NCBI GenBank assembly: GCA_033557675.1
Contig: JAWQRM010000043.1
Coordinates: 1-36,081 of the forward strand
Origin: Coptodactyla brooksi
Taxonomy: Eukaryota > Arthropoda > Insecta > Coleoptera > Scarabaeidae
Length of the DNA stretch: 36,081 nt
Direction of reading: 5' to 3'
Positions 1-9,570 of the stretch are shown here, in pieces; position 1 is the stretch's first letter; the number at the start of each line of letters is the position of its first letter. The translations under genes and the position numbers were made by a program. The notes under the pieces are model-generated. The model saw only the letters and a list, made by a program, of their open reading frames with translations. It had not been told where the DNA came from and made no database searches.

Positions 1-244
1 TTTTTTCGAAATCCTTATTGTGACCAGATTATATAATAAATAGCTTATATGTAAAATTTTGTTTTAATTACTCGACTAGCACAAGAGATAAATGTATCAC
101 AGGCGGACGGACGTACGGACAGACAACAAACGGACAGACGGACAGACCAACCACTCAAAATAGCACAGATAGGCTACAAATAGTCTAATTCGTCAAGATC
201 TATCAAAATCTCGACATCGATTTTTTTTGCGAATGCAATACTTT
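1..244 (-). repeat. GTCC-rich interspersed repeat, edge-truncated copy
   Basis: The reverse complement matches 14742-14970 along its length. Shared parts are an AAAGTATTRCATT start, an AAAAAATCGATGT block, a GGTTGGTC(C/T)GTCC microsatellite-like core (here about 103-160 on the + strand as GGAC units), and a closing AATCTGGTCACAATAAG segment. The window edge cuts the copy. No coding capacity is visible. Such tetranucleotide-cored repeats are usually parts of transposons, but I cannot assign the family. Confidence 0.7.
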
Positions 245-429
245 ATACCTATCGGTAAGAGAAAGTAAAAATTGTGTATTTTTATAGGTTACATTTTATT
301 TTTGACATTCACAAATGTCAGCAAGTTGCGAACGCAGTAGAGACGTACATTTGGAAATCACCGCCAACTGCAAATGGAAATTTTTTGAAACGCACGATAC
401 ATATCGAGGTTAGAGTTGTAAGTTTGGAA

Positions 430-600
430 GCTGTGGCTTTCTAACAAAGTTAAGCAGTTGTCACTTCTACATCAAAACTAAAAAATATCTCCTCGACTAA
501 CGCATGTTTCGCTAACAACGTTTTATCGTCAGGAGCGATGAAACACTTTCAGAGCGTCATAATATAAAACGCCAGTACCAAATGCTCGCCGAAACTTTTG
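430..600 (-). mobile_element. Penelope-like element tail (copy A) with degenerate hammerhead-like motif
   Basis: On the minus strand this carries the same ordered blocks as the tail of the Penelope-like element at 11780-11935: a GGCGTTTTATATTATGACG block, TTTCATCGCTCC, a hairpin, GCGAAACATGCG, then TTTTTAGTTTTGATGTAG and AAGTGAC. The hammerhead-like core lies at 491-537. It has CUGACGA (fits CUGANGA) and GAAA, but stem II is eroded and stem I is poorly paired. No endonuclease or reverse transcriptase is attached, so this is a solo 3' tail or LTR fragment. Confidence 0.6.
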
Positions 601-878
601 AAGAATGTTTTAAAAAAGACTATTCTTCTGGATAAGAAATCCATTCATTTTTAATATTGTTTCTGGAACCCTAACTAAGAGCAAAAAGTGTGTTTGATAA
701 AACTATCTGGCGATGGAAGATTAAAAATGGAATGTACTAAATTAGAATTAGGCGAATTTAGACTGTGAGCTAAAAATTAATTGTCACAATAAAAATTGAT
801 TGCCTAGTAAGCTAAACGTTGACCCAAATTTGCGTTTGATATTAAATACAACTGAACTTCGTTGTTGAACATGTTGAT
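601..878. other. Unassigned AT-rich stretch
   Basis: No open frame of note and no recognised repeat. The part next to copy A may be more of the same Penelope-like element's upstream sequence, but I could not match it to another copy in the window. Confidence 0.4.
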
Positions 879-923
879 ATGTTTATATTTTTGCCTTCTT
901 GTATAAGGCAAAAATATAAACAT
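879..923. repeat. Perfect 19-bp inverted repeat (hairpin)
   Basis: Arms 879-897 and 905-923 are exact reverse complements (ATGTTTATATTTTTGCCTT and its complement) around a 7-nt loop. No transposase-like ends or target duplications are seen. It could be a template-switch palindrome or a hairpin transcript precursor. Confidence 0.85.
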
Positions 924-1439
924 TTTGTGTCTTTTACCATTTTTCTGATTATTTGTTAGAACTTGGAACTTCTTTGTGGGGTGTCTTCAGGTCTGTGGAA
1001 TTATTGTTTTTTTATAAATTCTTCAGTTTTTCGATGTATTGTTCTTTGCCGACGATAATAGTTCAATAACAATATTCTTATTATTTTGTATCCTTCCCAT
1101 AACACAAGTTTTGAAACTTTCAATTGCAGTTATATCAAAACCATAAAAATGTGACAGGTCGTTTTTCCTTATAGTCTTCACACACTTTCAGATCCCCCGC
1201 TTCAGTATGACGCTGTAAGAATACTGCAGGGTTAAATTAATCCTGTACGTTATAGTAATTGCATAAGATCAATTCTGATACAAAAGAAATTAAAGTAAAC
1301 ATTCTCGGAGGTATAATTCACATAAAATACGCTAACACAAAAATCTCCTAGAGGCAGTTTAAGAGCTTCTCGTTTGTCCTTGTGACCACCAAAGTCAAAA
1401 CCATTGTATAATAACTGGCCCGCACACAAAACAATCTGC
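924..1439. other. Non-coding stretch, nothing recognised
   Basis: AT-rich sequence. The minus strand between about 1030 and 1220 has a short run with few stops, but it resembles no family I know. Confidence 0.35.
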
Positions 1440-1930
1440 TCCTATCTAAACTCCTTTCCTGCTGGCGTCTCCTTTCTTTGACATTCATTCGCCTTCTAGG
1501 CTATACACGATTACATAATAACAAAGCGCCAACTGCTCGCTGCGTTTGGAGGAAGCGGTAGCAGCAGGTGCTGTTCCAAAAAAAAAAACAAACGAACGAA
1601 CGAACGCAGTAAAGAACTGCCCAAAACATACACTGTCCCACTCAGGATCTTGCCGCGTTGCCGGTCCTTCGTTCGCGAATCAAAAACGAAGTCCATATAA
1701 AGTGCGAAATCGGCAACGGCGGCGTTGCCAACCGTTCCGGATGAGTAAACAAAAGCATTGGGCATCGCTGCGTTCTTGTTTTGGCCCGCATTGCCAAAAA
1801 TATCCAAGGCCAAGGCCAACTGCCCGACAACAACACATAACGCTTACGCTCGGCAGAACAGAGAATGCGAATTATACGCTATGGCGTTCGCTAACAATCT
1901 TGGCCGCATAACGCGTTACTTAACAGTCGT
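1440..1930. other. GC- and CpG-richer island without clear coding
   Basis: Base composition is visibly richer in G, C and CpG than the flanks. There is an A-run followed by CGAA tetramers near 1580-1610 and a CATATAAAG near 1697. Overlapping open frames exist on both strands, but none has a recognisable domain, which is typical of GC-rich non-coding DNA. It may be a promoter or first-exon region of a host gene, or a repeat I do not recognise. Confidence 0.3.
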
Positions 1931-2399
1931 TTTCTTTTGCGTCGACAAATATTGATATAAGCGGTTAGAGGTGGAGGAAATTTGTTTATAATGCGATGTA
2001 AATATAAGGGGCAATAAAAACAGGCTATAAAGCGACGTCAATAAAAATGTACGCAGCTCTCCGGTTTCCTACCGGTAATAATTTACTTTAATTTTGTAAT
2101 ACCAAGCTACAAAAAAAAAAACGCACGCATCTTTCACCTGTGAACGACCTATCCCAAGCGAGTTTCTAGATATCAGTGAATGGTTTTCAGGACTTTAGTA
2201 AAAGTGCTGTACAATCTTACTGTTAAGGACACCTTAACAAATCTACCGTTAATCACAGCCCGTTTTATACAGTCCTTGCTTTAAAATGTAAATCGGTGTA
2301 ATTTGAAAACTAAGAAATACGGGGGTCTACTCAGTTGGTAGAGAAGCTTTGTATATGGGTTCTATGATAAATGATTGCATCTTGGATACTATGTAACTG
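1931..2399. other. Unassigned stretch with small inverted repeat
   Basis: It contains a perfect 8-bp inverted repeat TGTTAAGG / CCTTAACA at 2221-2239. The segment at 2325-2360 looks like a tRNA A-box but has no partner B-box. Nothing else is recognised. Confidence 0.35.
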
Positions 2400-3140
2400 T
2401 ACTTAGATTGAAAATATCGTGCGGAAAAAAGCAGAAACAGCAGAAAAGCTATGGGACCCAATAGATTTTTTAGACGAGAAACATTTTACTGGAAGCGAAT
2501 CAGACTATGAAAAAATCGGAAAGTGAAATTTTCCGATTTCTCTCACACTAGTAAACAGGTATAAGGTTCGAAATGTTATCCAGTGCCTACGAATGGACAG
2601 AAAGGGGTTTAGGAATGGAAGATTCAAGATCTACGTCCAACGCGAACATTTTTGATTTTAGCAAACGATGCGTAGGTATAACGCAGGAAAATAAGACAGC
2701 TGCAAAGATAAAAAAAAGGAGATGTATTTTTATAATTTTTTTGTAACGGTCAATTTGGTAAATTACACTACCAAAGATACAAATAGTTATGCACAAGAAA
2801 TGAAATCCGGGGCAAACTATTCACGTAACGCTCGAATAAAAAGTTGGCATGTGATGCCATCGTAAGTTGGCATAACAGTTTTATTGTTGAAAACAAAATC
2901 TGTGATTTTCCGAAACCGATTTGAGTTACTATTTAGAACATGGTATTTCTGCGATTCATGGCATTCCTCAAATTTTTCAGAAGGCAATCTATATTATACA
3001 AAATTACGCCTTTGATAGATATGTTCAAACGCTCTCACTCAATGCATATATGTACGTAACCGAATTGCATTAACGAGACATTAGTTCCTTTCCGAGGCTG
3101 GCCAAGCTTCAAACAGTATATTCTAAACATGCTGCGTAAA
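2400..3140 (+). pseudogene. piggyBac-type transposase relic
   Basis: Pieces of a piggyBac transposase are readable in order but in shifting frames. First is an acidic N-terminal stretch (TGSESDYEK, about 2490). Then comes the family's N-domain signature, read as TKDTNSYAQ followed by YSRNARIKSW (about 2770-2850). Next are SVIFRNRFELLFRTWYF (about 2900-2960), ILYKITPLIDMF (about 2990-3030) and LVPFRGWPSFKQYI (about 3080-3125), which match blocks of the RNase H-like transposase core in piggyBac proteins. Stops and frameshifts separate the blocks. The reading ends where the minus-strand Penelope-like tail starts, so that insertion or a deletion removed the C-terminal half. In a live element this protein does cut-and-paste transposition at TTAA sites; this copy cannot. 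Confidence 0.75.
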
Positions 3141-3275
3141 TTAAAAAAAATATACAAGCTGTGAGTTATGAAGTTTGAACAATGCCACCACTACACCAAA
3201 ACTGAAAAGTTTATTTTGCTTGACGCACGTTTCGCCGATCATGTCTGCATGATTAGAAGCGTCGAAAAAATGTAA
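3141..3275 (-). mobile_element. Penelope-like element tail (copy B) with hammerhead-like motif
   Basis: Minus strand. The motif at 3218-3260 has a perfect 4-bp stem I (GCUU/AAGC), GAAA, and the only intact short stem III of the set (ACGUGCGU followed by C at the expected cleavage position). The CUGAUGA side is damaged, read as CUAAUCA. The conserved downstream block AGTTTTGGTGTAGTGGTG follows. It abuts the piggyBac relic, so it probably inserted there. Confidence 0.6.
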
Positions 3276-3587
3276 AAAAAGTGAAAAAGAACTGTTTCAC
3301 CTTTCTGTTTGACGATTGATACGACGCAAATTAATATGAGAAATCTAAATATTGCAGCAAATATTATTAAAACTGACAAGCGCTAATTCGCGAATGTCCA
3401 CGATCAAATTCTATTTATTTTTAGTCACTTGTAAAATTTGCTACAGTTGTCAACATAACGCTAAACAATAGTTCTAGTTGGGCGAACTGATTTAGTTACG
3501 TGAAACTCGGAAAATCTTGAAAGTTTCGTGATAGTCCAAAGGATTTATTTGATTAATAAATAGTAATTAATAACTTAATAAATACCC
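3276..3587. other. Unassigned AT-rich stretch
   Basis: No coding blocks were found. I looked for a continuation of the piggyBac relic after the Penelope tail and did not see it. Confidence 0.4.
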
Positions 3588-3644
3588 AGACTAGGTGCAA
3601 TTCCAAAATTTCCCAACGGGAAATTTTGGAATTGTGCCTAGTCT
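3588..3644. repeat. 27-bp near-perfect inverted repeat with 3-nt loop
   Basis: Arms 3588-3614 and 3618-3644 pair over 27 bp with two adjacent mismatches (AGACTAGG then TG versus CA, then CAATTCC onward). The loop is AAC. The compact symmetry suggests a palindrome formed by replication error or a miniature foldback. No flanking duplication was identified. Confidence 0.85.
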
Positions 3645-3885
3645 TAAATCATTCCTAAGAACAGATCCTGAAAGCTCTGTAACTAGTTGCAGTAAGTTAG
3701 CATTGTCCATTGAAACAATAGATTATTATGTATCAAAGCTTGGTTCATATGTCGCGCATCGATAAACTAAACTATTTACTACCTATCAAAATATGCAGAA
3801 AGTAAATGAAATGTACTACAAATTGACCTATATTTTGGTGAGAATTTCCAAATTTTGAGAAGCCTAAGCTCTGTATAAATTTCTA

Positions 3886-4140
3886 CTGTTTGACATTTCT
3901 AAATAAGACGCCCCCATATTTAGATAAATATGACACCCCCGTATTTCCGCTATTTGATGGAATACAGATTTGAATTTTTGCACAGTCATACGGGGCGATG
4001 GGTCATATTTTTTAAGATACTCAACTTATTTCTGAACCGTAAACTCAGCCTACTACGAATTTACAAATAGGGCCAATTTTCGATATTTTGCTTCGCGATA
4101 GAAATGTCAAAAAAGATTATTAGAAAAAGTTGTTTAGGAT
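3886..4140 (+). repeat. Left terminal inverted repeat of the 3886-5472 transposon
   Basis: Pairs with 5235-5472 in inverted orientation with scattered mismatches, and is slightly longer because of an internal duplication of about 24 bp. Confidence 0.8.
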
Positions 4141-4360
4141 ATTATTTTAACCCCATATACCGAGTTTCCTTACAAAATTCGCTTTTTTAATTTTTTCATT
4201 ATTTTAGTCTTACAAGTTTACTTTTTAATTTAATAATAGAGTGCCATGGAAAGAGTGTCATGAAAGAGTGCCATGGAAAATAACAATTTGAGATTAGTAT
4301 CAGTCAGATTAAACTTTGTGTTTATTGATCTAAGTTCTAGTCGATGATCGCAGAATTAAA

Positions 4361-5265
4361 ATGCCATTGTCTTGAAGAGTAAAAATCGAAATAATCCGAT
4401 TGTTTAGTGATCATGCTCGTAGTAGCAGAGAAGGTGCTGCGGAGTTTTACTTGAGACTTTCCCAACGTGCTCCCATTACTCATGGAAAAGCGGCTGCTGT
4501 AAATGCTTTTTTTGACGAAATTGGCAGTGTTATTAAATTCCCTCGGAATGGCCAACCTCGTCGAATACACCCGCATCCTGAAGATAACGAAATATTGGCG
4601 GCAAATCGAGAAAATCCATGCATAAGCCTTCGAGATTTATCATCTCAACTGAATATTAGTAAGGATAAAATCAGAACATGTTTCGTTCGTCACAAAATCA
4701 AGCCCTATAAACCGAAGTTCTTACATATATTGAAAGAAGGCGATCACAATAAAAGATTAGATCATTGTTATTGGGCCCAATATATTATAATATTTTAAGT
4801 GACAGACATTTTCTAAAGAAGATTATGTTTACTGATGAGACTACATTCACCACCGATGGGGTTGTATCATCCCAAAACTGTAGATACTGGGCCTCAAATA
4901 ATCCTCACTGGGTTATAAACCGTAAAGACCAATATTCTCTGAAAGTCACTGTGTGGTGTGGGATTTTAGGAGACCGAATAGGTCCTTTTTTCTTTAATCA
5001 TTCATTGAATGGCGATCGCTTAGTTAATTTCTTCGATGGGAAATTTTGGGATGCAATTGAAAATCTTCCTCTTAATGTGCGACAGGACATGTATTTGCAG
5101 CTTGATGATGCATCCATTCACAATTCAAGGATGGTTCGTGAATGGTTGAATGAAAAATTTCCTTTGCGCTGGATAGAGTTAATGGTTTGCATTATGAAAA
5201 TTATTGTTAAATTTTTTCCTAAATTTAATCAATTACCAAAAATTATTTTATATAACCTTTTCTAA
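4361..5265 (+). pseudogene. IS630-type DDE transposase, broken
   Basis: In-frame reading from ATG 4361 gives MPLS, a TGA stop at 4373, then KIEIIRLFSDHARSSRE, the usual N-terminal helix-turn-helix start of insect IS630-like transposases. A second DNA-binding part follows (PEDNEILAANRENPCISLRDL, SKDKIRTCFVRHKI). An indel near 4780 shifts the frame. The catalytic half then has FTDETTF (first Asp), VTVWCGI and LQLDDASIHNS (second Asp). After FPLRWI at about 5175 the sequence leaves the family, so the third acidic residue (the SPDL region) is missing. Stop, frameshift and lost third catalytic residue make it dead. It sits between the element's two terminal repeats, in the expected place. Confidence 0.8.
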
Positions 5266-5472
5266 TAAATTTTTTTGATATTCCTATCGCGAAGCAAAAT
5301 ATCGAAAATTGGCCCTGTTTGTGAATTCGTAGTAAGCTGAGTACACGGTTCAGAAATAAGTTGAGTATCTTAAAAAATGTGACCCATCGCCCTGTATGAC
5401 TGCGCAAAAGTTCAAATCTGTATTCCATCAAATAGCGACAATATGGGGGTCTTCATCTTAAATGAGACACTG
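5235..5472 (-). repeat. Right terminal inverted repeat of the 3886-5472 transposon
   Basis: Inverted partner of 3886-4140. It ends in CACTG next to TA at 5473-5474. Confidence 0.8.
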
Positions 5473-5526
5473 TATAACTATATTTTCAAATTATAAATTA
5501 TTATTTTCATTATTGTATTATCAATG

Positions 5527-6249
5527 CATCCAGAGAAGAGTTGTGGAATCGTATTACAAATAAATGCAACTTTATGAGAATATAAGATCAGCAGTTAATG
5601 GAAAGACTAGACTTTAATTTTCGACGAAGAATAAATTCATGTCAGAGAGAAAACGGTGATCATTTTGAATAATTTCTATAAATTATCGGTAGCAAATTTT
5701 TGTTTCTATTGTTTAAGTTGTTTCTTTTCCTATTACATTATTTTTATTGAGACTTGTTTGTTGACTTTTAAATTTAACTAACTTCACAGCCAACTGTTCA
5801 ATTTTCGATGGTTTGAAGTAACGTGGATAAAACACGTGTATTTGGTAATTCGCGTTTTTCTTCAAAACGGTGAAGTTTTTTGAAAAATAACAAAAGTAAA
5901 AAGAGTTTTAAAATTAAATTTCCCATAAAATTAGAATAATAATTTATTAAATCCACTCACATGCTAAAAAAATCTGTTGCAATTTAAGAGTGCATTATCC
6001 CTAATCAACCCTTTAAAATTCTTTAACTGACCTCTATTTACAAAAAGATAAATGTCCTTAGTACACTCAGAACGTTTACCAAATTTATTATTGAGATATT
6101 AATTATTCTTGGAATTTTTAACCTCACTTTGAAGGACTATAACTTCTCAGGGGTACAACTTGGTATAATGGTATGTTGGGTTAAATCATCATATTTTAGC
6201 TTTCCTTACATGCTTTTGCTCGGTGTCGGTTCCTATGCGAATCACCCTG
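5527..6249 (+). mobile_element. 3' third of a second IS630-type element (sister of 31724-33577)
   Basis: The first 150 bases encode the transposase C-terminus (EELWNRITNKCNFM, ERLDFNFRRRINS, RENGDHFE), closely matching 33150-33299. The stop-adjacent and 3' untranslated sequence then matches 33300-33435. From about 5815 to 6249 it is the reverse complement of the left terminal repeat at 31724-32150, ending GAATCACCCTG followed by TA (6250-6251). The 5' two thirds are missing. This copy shows the uninterrupted site for the MITE found at 33439-33508. Confidence 0.8.
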
Positions 6250-6654
6250 TATATTTGTGTAATCTACATAAAATTGCGAGTAAAACATTATAAGGATAGT
6301 ATATGCTTAAAATTAACAGTTCTCGAGTTATAAGCATTCTTAAAGCAGGGTCGGCGTAAGAGGAAGTCATGTGCGATGTCACATCTGCTAGTTTTGAATA
6401 TAATAAAGAAAGGTTATGTCATTTTAGAAGCCATAAATGTTGCTTAAATAGCATTTAAGAAATATAAATCCATAAAATCCTACTATAAATCCACCAAGTC
6501 ATAAATCGTAATTTTAAGTCATAATTTTAGTGTATTTTGCAACGGATAATTAGGAATTTCTCTTTTGTTGTTCTTCAGATTCTCGATGTGTGTCAAACCT
6601 CATTCCTCCAATTGTTCTGTTCGTTCAATGAGGAACAACCTATAAATGCGTAAC
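6250..6654. other. Unassigned AT-rich stretch
   Basis: Nothing recognised on either strand. Confidence 0.4.
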
Positions 6655-7140
6655 ATTTCTATTTAATTTTTCAGTGAGTTTGGCCATTCTAAGCACAGCT
6701 ACTGTGTACATTACTAGATTGCTTCTCTAAATTTCCTCATCAGAAATTCATGGAAAAGTGGTTATTGTTGGGAAAGATTTAGTTTGGTAAATAACGCAAT
6801 AAAACGCAAATTATTTAGTACACAATATTTACTTTCCATTGCCATCTTTCCACCATCAAAAATAAGAAGCATGGAGTAAAACATCCCAGTGAAGACATAA
6901 CCATTTTTACTGACCTCCTAACCCATCATCTGTGGATTTTTTCCTATCGTGTATTCGATGTATGACAGAAACGCGGTATTATCAATGACCTAACTTGATT
7001 TAATTAACGTGATTGAGGAAAGTGTGCGAACAAAAAGCCCGAATAAACTTCACGTTTGTGTTCTGAAAGCTGGTGAACATTTTGAATGGTTAGTGAACAT
7101 TGAAAAAAGATGCAGTCATACCGCTACTTGTCATAAACAT
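6655..7140 (+). pseudogene. DDE transposon relic, family shared with 19785-20335
   Basis: The stretch aligns base by base with the reverse complement of 19785-20335, including GTGAGTTTGGCCATT near the start, CATCTTTCCACCA in the middle and CGCTACTTGTCATAAA at the end. The 3' part is coding-like. A PPNPSSVDFFLS reading (about 6925) corresponds to PPDLPPTDFFLW in the other copy, the third-acid region of IS630-type transposases. KAGEHFEWLVSEH (about 7075-7110) is the usual C-terminal HFE-type ending. Frames are broken. It is a dead fragment without visible terminal repeats. Confidence 0.6.
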
Positions 7141-8703
7141 TCAAAGGTTCTACTTTTAGAAATCACGATCTATGAACACTAATGAAAACGAAAACGATTA
7201 AGTTGAGGTAACAATAGCTTTCTGCAAAAGTTGTTTAATTTTCAATGAATATTTAGAGGATGGCACAAGGAACAATCGGTTTTTCAGTTTATTAAATGTT
7301 ACCGAGTTCTTTCTCTGCTCTACAAACTTATATATAATTATGTCACAAAATATTATTAGGTATTAATGTTGGTGAGTTGTGAAGCTCCTGGATCCAGATA
7401 TTACTATCTGGAGTGGATTCCTGAATAGAAAAATATGAAAAAGAGCAAAAATTCTCATACATAAGCATTTGATATGAAAAGTTTATTGAAATGGAATGAA
7501 TTTACAGCTGAAGGCTTCAAGTAGCTAAGCAACCAAACAGGCAGATCGAAAAGCAAAAGCAAGTATTGCTGCATGTATCATAAATAAAAATAAACGACTT
7601 GTTCGGAAAATTAAGCCTAACATTTGTGAAGTAATAACTGGGCTTGACTCTTTTAGCTTCGTGATAAAATTAAGTAATTGTGAACAGTACACCAAAACTA
7701 AAAGAATACCTGATCGTTGAAAGACCCAGGTTGAAAGACGCACGTCGAAAGACCAAAGATATGTCAAATTCAATTTCAATTAATGCTAATTAATTGAACT
7801 AATTAATATTAGAAGTTGTTTGTGGAAAATTATTATTTTTTAATAGCTAATTGTAATGCTTCTGTAACTTCTTCTATAACTGTTCATTGCTACTGCGGTT
7901 TAAAGAGACATATGGTCGAGGAATTTTGGACAAGCAATTAATTTTTTAGTACTTTTACAAAAACTATGAACATGTGGCGCGGCAATCAAAGTGTTATAAA
8001 CTTAGCGAAAAATGACGGTTATAAAGTTTCAACACAAAACACAGACGTGTCATCATTATAAATGAGAGAAAATTGATAATCTAAATAACACAGTAATAAA
8101 ATGATAAACTTACAGTTTAGTAATTTCTTAGTCTTCAATTACAGTCGAGATATAATGAAAACAATCAAAATTTAGTCGAGGGTATTTCGAAATGTGGATT
8201 ATCTTCTTCTTTAGCATTTCTTTTATTTATTGAGTACACCCAAACACGTTTTTTGCCTTGTTCTACCTGACACATCTGCATCATTGCCATTTTATGCAGA
8301 TACTCCTCACATTACGACCGAGTTCCATTCCAACAACTACGTTATTAAACGAATTGGCCGATAAGTGATGAGCTTGCCCCGGGAATATACGTTTGTTGTA
8401 AAATTATAAAACTTACGCAACAAACTTCAAGTTTATTCATAAAAAGACATGCATATGTACATATTATCATTTGTTTATTTGGTTATCTGCAACTGTAGAG
8501 AGTTAAGCGAGATGACGATGAAATAGAAGTTATACCTACCTTCAAAGGTGGAGTTCTTGGATGTAATAGTCGGAAAGAAATTCGTAAGTCTGGTTTACTT
8601 TGTAATCTTCTTTTTCTCTTGATAAATTTCTCTATAGCACTTTAAAACTTAACTCACCCCGCGTTCAATTTTATTAAAACGTTCAGTATTTGAATCCACA
8701 GTA
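7141..8703. other. Long non-coding stretch, one weak Penelope-like trace
   Basis: About 1.5 kb without a convincing gene. Minus strand 7640-7765 has TTTTAGTTTTGGTGTACTG and GACGTGCGTC, resembling the conserved downstream block of the Penelope tails, but the ribozyme core is absent and the segment is mixed with GGTCTTTC repeats. The rest shows nothing I recognise. Confidence 0.35.
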
Positions 8704-9105
8704 TTAATTAGCATTAGCATTAGCTTTAATTTTGGAGAACACGCCATTTGTTAACCCATATACCGTGAATTGCAATTTCACTTCTTCAGTTCTTTCCTCT
8801 TCTTCCTCTTCCAAATGCTGCATCGCTTCTAACTCTGTTAAATCGTGCAATTTATTCGCCCAGTACACTAGAATTGATCGTGGTATTCTCCCAAAACTTT
8901 TGAAAAGAGCTCCCAAAAATTTTGCAAACTTGCAAAGAATTTTGCAAACTTTTGCAAGAATTGCAAAGCGGTTTTGACACTGGAATTTTGTCAATACATC
9001 CTCTCCATACATCTCGACTAATTCTTTTCTCGTTTGAGCGGCACTTTTACCTCTTTTGTAATAAAAAAGCAAAATATACCGAAAATGCTGTTTTTGATTC
9101 TTCAC
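8704..9105 (-). pseudogene. Chimeric ORF: mariner N-terminal domain plus unknown acidic tail
   Basis: An uninterrupted minus-strand frame of 133 codons. Residues 1 to about 43 (QKQHFRYILLFYYKRGKSAAQ, then YGEDVLTKFQCQNRF) match the N-terminal helix-turn-helix of mariner transposases. It opens at GTG; the nearby upstream ATG is out of frame. After residue 45 the family match stops in a run of TTGCAAA-type repeats (8920-8965). The remaining 80 residues (GRIPRSILVYWANKLHDL, a run of Glu, LQFTVYGLTNGVF, Asn/Ala end) match nothing I know. The catalytic domain is missing. It is most likely a truncated mariner joined to unrelated DNA; an exapted DNA-binding fusion is possible but unproven. It lies just left of the Ginger insertion. 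Confidence 0.55.
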
Positions 9106-9201
9106 GTTTCATAAGATACAAAAAGAAATCAATTACACAAAACCGAACAAAATATTTTCACACATAAACTTTACGTCAGCTGTCAGAATATATAATGTAT
9201 A

Positions 9202-9370
9202 TGTTACCGGCAAAACTAGATTTTAGGACAAACTAGTTAGTCCTAAGCCCAATAGGTGAAACTAATTTAGCCTAGGTTAAACAGGTTCGTAGTAATATGA
9301 ATACGGACACTCTAGGATAAACTGGTATGGCCTACTCTAAACTAATTTTACCTAGTCGAAATAAGTAAGC
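9202..9370 (+). repeat. Left terminal inverted repeat with AAACTAG motif array
   Basis: Starts TGTTACCGG. AAACTAG, AAACTAA, AAACAGG or AAACTGG motifs recur between 9213 and about 9345, separated by CCTA/TAGG-rich linkers. The linkers TAGTCCTAAGCCC and AATAGGTGAAACTA have direct counterparts at the right end. Such subterminal arrays often bind the transposase; that role is inferred. Confidence 0.8.
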
Positions 9371-9570
9371 GAACGTATGTCGGTGCCTTTACAAGCGGGG
9401 AATCCCCAGACTTTTTCGCGCATGCCCTGTACGCTCATCGCTCGCTCCGCTCGTTCATTTCAATGATTATTTTGCGTCGAATTGTGCCTGTGTTCAGTTG
9501 TTGGTTATTTTAAAGTAAAAGTGCTGCTTATTTTAATTTGCAACATTATAAAGTTTTATCGTGTTTTATT

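Larger units (their letters stand above)
3886..5472 (+). mobile_element. IS630/Tc1-mariner-type transposon with long terminal inverted repeats
   Basis: The ends are inverted copies of each other over roughly 240 bp. Left (about 3886-4140) and right (about 5235-5472) both contain the CTATTTGATGGAATACAG block, the GGGCGATGGGTCA-type block and the CGATATTTTGCTTCGCGATAG block. Outer ends read CTGTTTGACATT and, on the other strand, CAGTGTCTCATT. Each end is flanked by TA (3884-3885 and 5473-5474), the target duplication expected of this superfamily. The left end also has a short internal tandem duplication (CCCCCATAT then CCCCCGTAT, about 3910-3945). The transposase inside is broken, so the copy is non-autonomous. 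Confidence 0.8.

Noticed and set aside
103..160. GGAC/GTCC tandem units considered as a CRISPR-like or satellite array
   Set aside because: Units are 4 bp without spacers, and the whole lies inside a larger interspersed repeat.
1511..1955. Overlapping open frames on both strands in the GC-richer island
   Set aside because: Frames overlap in several registers, have no domain or splice context, and look like products of composition.
2322..2365. tRNA-like A-box (CTCAGTTGGTAGAG)
   Set aside because: No matching B-box (GGTTCGANTCC) or acceptor stem at a proper distance, so neither a tRNA nor a clear tRNA-derived SINE is supported.
2587..2796. 69-codon minus-strand ORF
   Set aside because: It is antisense to the piggyBac relic read on the plus strand.
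7640..7765. Possible sixth Penelope tail on the minus strand
   Set aside because: Only the downstream AGTTTTGGTGTA-like block and GACGTGCGTC are recognisable; the ribozyme core is absent and GGTCTTTC repeats explain part of the likeness.
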